Source of the DNA: a bacterium
GTDB taxonomy: Bacteria; JAMCPX01
Direction of reading: 5' to 3'
Assembly (NCBI GenBank): GCA_021789095.1
Contig: JAJYJX010000030.1
Coordinates: 1-17,553, forward strand
Length of the DNA stretch: 17,553 nt
Under the pieces are notes generated by a model. That model did no database searches and was not told where the DNA came from. It saw nothing but the letters and a program-made list of their open reading frames with translations. Position 1 is the first letter of the stretch. Every line of letters starts with the position of its first letter. This document shows, one piece after another, positions 13,884 to 17,553 of this stretch. A program made the position numbers and the translations under genes.

Positions 13884-15344
13884 ATGAAGCTCTATGAATT
13901 AGGCATAAAGGAACTCAAGGAACTTTACAGAAAAGGTGAGGCCACGCCAAAACAGGTCATTGCTGAACTTTTACAGAGGACAAAACAGCTTAATCAGAAA
14001 TTAAACGCCTTCATAACAGTCGATGATGAAAATGCTTCTGAACAGGCAAAGCAATCAGAAAAGATGGTTAAACAAAAGGATGCCCCGCCTTTATGCGGTA
14101 TACCCATAGCCGTAAAAGACATATTTACCACAAAGGGCATACGTACTACATGCGCATCAAGGATATTAGAGAATTTCGTCCCGCCTTATGACGCAACAGT
14201 CATCCGGAAACTGAAAGATGCCGGAGCAATCATTGTCGGCAAAACAAATATGGATGAGTTTGCAATGGGTTCATCAACAGAAACATCTTATTTCGGCCCG
14301 ACGCGCAACCCATGGGCACTTGATACAGTGCCTGGAGGTTCGAGCGGCGGTTCTGCAAGCGCTGTTGCAGCGGACATGGCCTACGGTGCACTCGGTACCG
14401 ATACAGGGGGCTCCATAAGACAGCCTGCAGCGCTTTGCGGGATCGTCGGGCTGAAGCCAACGTATGGAAGGGTGAGCAGGTACGGGATGATCGCGTTTGC
14501 CTCTTCCCTTGATCAGGGGGGGACAATGACAAAGACAGTTTACGATTCAGCACTGATGCTTGAGGCAATATCAGGGTTTGATCCAAAGGATTCAACATCA
14601 GCAGATGTCTCTGTAGAGCCGTTTACAAGTCTGTTGTCGTCCGGCATGAGCAACATAACAATAGGTGTTCCCAAGGAATACTTTGTAGAAGGCATGGATG
14701 CGGATGTGGAAAAGGCAGTTAACGATGCAATAGCTGCCATGAAAAGCATTGGTGCAAAAATAACCGACATCTCTTTGCCGCATACAAGATACGCTGTTGC
14801 GGTTTACTACATACTCGCATCATCGGAGGCGAGCTCGAACCTTGCAAGGTATGACGGCGTACGGTACGGCTACAGGTCCCAGCATCCGCAAAACCTCCTG
14901 GATATGTATAAATGTACACGCGCTGAAGGCTTTGGCAGGGAGGTAAAACGCAGGATCATGCTTGGTACATTCGCTCTTTCAGCAGGCTATTATTCCGCAT
15001 TTTACGGAAAAGCACAAAAGGCAAGGAGGCTCATATCCGATGATTTTGATCGTGCATTTAAGCAGTGCGATGTTGTTCTGGCTCCTACAAGCCCCACGCC
15101 TGCATTCAAACTCGGGTCAAAACTCGATGACCCGCTCAAGATGTACCTTTCGGACATATTTACAATACCGCTGAACCTTGCAGGCCTGCCCGGTATTTCC
15201 ATCCCCTGTGGATTTACCCCGGACAACCTGCCGATAGGCATGCAGTTAATAGGCAGGCATTTTGACGAAAAGACCATATTAAATGCGGCACATGCATACG
15301 AACAGGCAACGCAGTGGTATAAGCATAAACCCGGCATTCATTGA
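13884..15344 (+). CDS. gatA: Asp-tRNA(Asn)/Glu-tRNA(Gln) amidotransferase subunit A
   Basis: GatA is the glutaminase/amidase subunit that releases ammonia from glutamine for the GatB kinase-transferase. The 486-residue length is typical. The Ser-cisSer-Lys catalytic triad is visible: Lys78 in 'GIPIAVKDIFTTKG', Ser153 in 'PGGSSGGSASAVAA', and the nucleophile Ser177 in 'GTDTGGSIRQPA'. The C-terminal 'PLNLAGLPGISIPCGF...LPIGMQLIGRHFDE' is conserved. It starts two bases after the gatC stop, with no strong Shine-Dalgarno of its own. gatB, often next in line, is not here: the following gene is a membrane protein. GatA therefore needs a gatB elsewhere in the genome. Confidence 0.97.
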   Translation: MKLYELGIKELKELYRKGEATPKQVIAELLQRTKQLNQKLNAFITVDDENASEQAKQSEKMVKQKDAPPLCGIPIAVKDIFTTKGIRTTCASRILENFVPPYDATVIRKLKDAGAIIVGKTNMDEFAMGSSTETSYFGPTRNPWALDTVPGGSSGGSASAVAADMAYGALGTDTGGSIRQPAALCGIVGLKPTYGRVSRYGMIAFASSLDQGGTMTKTVYDSALMLEAISGFDPKDSTSADVSVEPFTSLLSSGMSNITIGVPKEYFVEGMDADVEKAVNDAIAAMKSIGAKITDISLPHTRYAVAVYYILASSEASSNLARYDGVRYGYRSQHPQNLLDMYKCTRAEGFGREVKRRIMLGTFALSAGYYSAFYGKAQKARRLISDDFDRAFKQCDVVLAPTSPTPAFKLGSKLDDPLKMYLSDIFTIPLNLAGLPGISIPCGFTPDNLPIGMQLIGRHFDEKTILNAAHAYEQATQWYKHKPGIH

Positions 15345-15360
15345 CATAAATTATGTATTT

Positions 15361-15405
15361 TGTCATTCTTCGTCATGGCGCAGGACGTTATTCCTCAGAA
15401 CGACA
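15361..15405. repeat. Imperfect inverted repeat, likely relic of a dispersed intergenic element
   Basis: The element starts TGTCATTCT and ends AGAACGACA, whose reverse complement is TGTCGTTCT, so the outer nine bases match with one change. Inner sequence pairs poorly. It lies 16 bp after gatA. It could act as a weak transcript end, but no T-run follows. Confidence 0.5.
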
Positions 15406-15494
15406 CTGTTGTGCTTTGTTATTTATACGGATTGCAGTTCTCAGTAAATTAAAAGTACTTTACTTTGTTAAATAAGTTGTAAGAGAGGTAAGCA

Positions 15495-17553
15495 ATGAAA
15501 AAAGAAACCAGAATAAACCTGATTGTATTCATACTGATGACAGTACTTACGCTGGTCATAACATACCCTGCAATTTCAGAATTCAATACAAGACTTCTTG
15601 GTATAAAGGATTCCTATTTTTATGCGTGGGATCTATGGTGGTTCAAGCATGCATTGTTTTCTCTGCGTAAGTCACCGTTAGAACTAACCACCATTTTTTA
15701 TCCTATCAACGGCATACCTTACATCTGGATGTCTCCCCTGAACGAGCTTATTGGGGTACTGCTTCTGCCGGTAATACCTTTGCCGGTATTGTTCAATATT
15801 CTTGCGCTGCTGCCGGTCGTGCTTGGTGCATATTTTACCTATAAAATCGTTTTCTACCTTACAAAGGAGCGGATAGCAGGCATAACAAGCGGCATTTTAT
15901 TCGGATTTTCTCCGTTTGTCCTCTCAACAATGATGGGAAACCTGTCGTACGCATCCATTGAATTTATACCCCTTGTTGTCTTTACCATGATTAAACTGAA
16001 AGACGAACAGACCACGAGAAACGGCACTCTGTTCATAATTGCGTCTTTGCTTCTCGCTCTCAGCTGCTCAAGCTATATATTTTATGCATACATACCTCTC
16101 ATGATCTACCTCCCCGTATCATGGCTTATAAAAGGCGGGAGAAAGATATTCAATAAAATATTTCTGCTCTACATATTGCTGGGTATTGCGCTGGTAGCGC
16201 TTTTTGCCATTATATTCTATATGCCGCAGTTGAATGTAATAAAAGGTTCCGGGTACGTAAAAGCGGAGAGTATGTCCCAATTGCTTGTTAATAATCAGAA
16301 TTTCCTTGATTACCTTTTACCCAACAAGGCAAATTTCTTTTTTAGCAAGATACTTTATTTTATCTCACAAGACCAGGCATACTTTTCAAACATAGGCATG
16401 GTAACACTGTTCCTGCTTATTCTTGTTATAGCGTTTAAGTATGAAACAACGGAGGTTATAAGATGGGGTGTTTTGGCTGTATTGCTTTATGCATTCTCTT
16501 TGGGACCTTACCTCAGATTCAACGGGCTGGTGACTTATCCATACTACGGTATGCTTCATTTTATCCCCCTTCCATACCTTGCCCTGACAAAGCTAAAATG
16601 GCTGTCTCATCTAACTCAGCCGGCATTATTAATACCCCTGTTATTGTTATGCACTTCTGTTATCGCAGGATTTGGCGTTAAACTTATCATTGAACGCACG
16701 GACATCAAATTTTTCGGTTATATCACGTCTGTATCGCTTATAGTGCTGTCTCTTGCAGAGTACTACCCGGGTTATCCTTTCCCGTCTGTTCAGGCCGGCA
16801 TGCCCATGTACTACATGCCTATTGAAAAGGACAATGTAGCAAGAGCTATTATAGAACTGCCTGTCAGTGCATCGGTATTTGAGAATAAAGACGATATTCC
16901 CTTTATCTACAGGTCCATGTACTACCAGATGTTCACAAACAAGGCACTGGTTGGGGGATATTACAATTATCAATGGGACCTGGCTCTGTCATTTATAAAA
17001 ACAACGCCGTTTTTGTCCGAACTCAATGATCCTTTTACGCTGCTCTATGGAGATATAATACCGGTGAACAGGCAGTCTATTGCCGATTACGGTATACGGG
17101 AGCTGTCAGATCTTGGTGTCGGATACATCATCGTTAACAGGGTTGCCTACAACCAGGCATATTACAACGCAATTGAAAATTTCATAAGATCCTACTGCGG
17201 AGAACCATTGTACAATGACGGGTATGTATCGATCTTCGTTATAACAAGAACCTATCTGTCTGTTTACCCCGGCGAGCTTACGGAACTCGGGTCCGGATGG
17301 TATGCGCCTGCCTTGAATGATAAGGACAATGTCGTTTTCAGGATGATGTCGCAGGACGGAACAATAAAGGTCCTCGGCGTTAAAAAGACAAGAACGGTAA
17401 AACTCGTCATGGGCATTATAAGACCTTTTAAATCAATTAAAACGCTCGTACTGAATGTAAACGGGAAGACAATAAATAAAATTGACCTTGATGCAACCGG
17501 CCAACCAGTTACAGGCTGGGAAAGCGCCCCTTTCAGACTTGAAAAAGGCGATA
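15495..17553 (+). CDS. Large multi-span membrane protein, GT-C glycosyltransferase-like (3' end beyond the window)
   Basis: The frame is open from ATG at 15495, behind AGAGAGGTAAGC, to the right edge: 686 codons without a stop. About ten or eleven hydrophobic helices fill residues 7-420, followed by a soluble part from about 430. The first extracytoplasmic loop reads 'LGIKDSYFYAWDLWWFKHAL' with Asp39 and Asp46, followed by 'FYPINGIPYIW'. A loop with acidic residues right after helix 1 is the usual catalytic site of GT-C enzymes that use lipid-linked sugars. The later part contains 'ARAIIELPVSAS', often seen in the periplasmic domains of such proteins (YfhO/PTPS-related groups). Role in cell-surface glycan or lipid modification is inferred. 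It lies 150 bp after gatA and is probably a separate unit. No specific family name can be given safely. Confidence 0.75.
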   Translation, partial: MKKETRINLIVFILMTVLTLVITYPAISEFNTRLLGIKDSYFYAWDLWWFKHALFSLRKSPLELTTIFYPINGIPYIWMSPLNELIGVLLLPVIPLPVLFNILALLPVVLGAYFTYKIVFYLTKERIAGITSGILFGFSPFVLSTMMGNLSYASIEFIPLVVFTMIKLKDEQTTRNGTLFIIASLLLALSCSSYIFYAYIPLMIYLPVSWLIKGGRKIFNKIFLLYILLGIALVALFAIIFYMPQLNVIKGSGYVKAESMSQLLVNNQNFLDYLLPNKANFFFSKILYFISQDQAYFSNIGMVTLFLLILVIAFKYETTEVIRWGVLAVLLYAFSLGPYLRFNGLVTYPYYGMLHFIPLPYLALTKLKWLSHLTQPALLIPLLLLCTSVIAGFGVKLIIERTDIKFFGYITSVSLIVLSLAEYYPGYPFPSVQAGMPMYYMPIEKDNVARAIIELPVSASVFENKDDIPFIYRSMYYQMFTNKALVGGYYNYQWDLALSFIKTTPFLSELNDPFTLLYGDIIPVNRQSIADYGIRELSDLGVGYIIVNRVAYNQAYYNAIENFIRSYCGEPLYNDGYVSIFVITRTYLSVYPGELTELGSGWYAPALNDKDNVVFRMMSQDGTIKVLGVKKTRTVKLVMGIIRPFKSIKTLVLNVNGKTINKIDLDATGQPVTGWESAPFRLEKGD

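Overview
The window looks like chromosomal DNA of a Gram-negative, probably anaerobic bacterium. Evidence for this is an exported lipoprotein, a toxin domain aimed at peptidoglycan, an indirect tRNA amidation system (GatCA), and a CoA-thioester cluster of thiolase, DUF35 and B12-binding proteins of the kind common in Desulfobacterota-like lineages and archaea. The lineage is a guess from gene content; no rRNA or tRNA is present.

Region 1 (1-5120, minus strand) is a tight operon in the order deoB, ribF, aroE, B12-binding protein, SCP2-type thiolase, DUF35 protein. deoB/ribF and ribF/aroE overlap by ATGA; the later genes follow gaps of 10-16 bp behind strong Shine-Dalgarno sites. The first three genes are housekeeping (nucleoside catabolism, FMN/FAD synthesis, shikimate pathway). 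The last three look like one acyl-CoA module. The thiolase lacks the usual nucleophilic cysteine, so it may be an aldolase-like or otherwise non-thiolytic enzyme.

Region 2 (5172-7088, plus strand) is a divergently transcribed lipoprotein with Ig-like (Big-1 type) domains, a Gly/Thr linker and a calcium-loop segment. It is followed by a 360-bp gap with a perfect 28-bp palindrome and a terminator-like hairpin.

Region 3 (7449-13154, minus strand) is the accessory part and the most interesting. It is a Rhs/YD-repeat polymorphic toxin locus, visibly more AT-rich than its surroundings, especially in the small gene. The toxin tip after the DPTGL motif resembles the Tlde1/DUF2778 L,D-transpeptidase-like peptidoglycan toxin family (HG...SEGC). 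The next gene downstream encodes a membrane-anchored, exported protein with two BamE-like halves, a natural candidate for a periplasmic immunity protein. The Rhs reading frame is broken: a signal-peptide stub (13050-13154), an N-terminal YD-repeat ORF (11716-13014) and the main ORF (8355-11771) lie in different frames. The main ORF also carries an in-frame short palindromic repeat, a helical insert and a two-helix membrane hairpin.

Region 4 (13576-17553, plus strand) holds gatC and gatA, without gatB next to them. After a gap containing an imperfect inverted repeat comes a large multi-span membrane protein (GT-C glycosyltransferase-like) that runs off the right edge.
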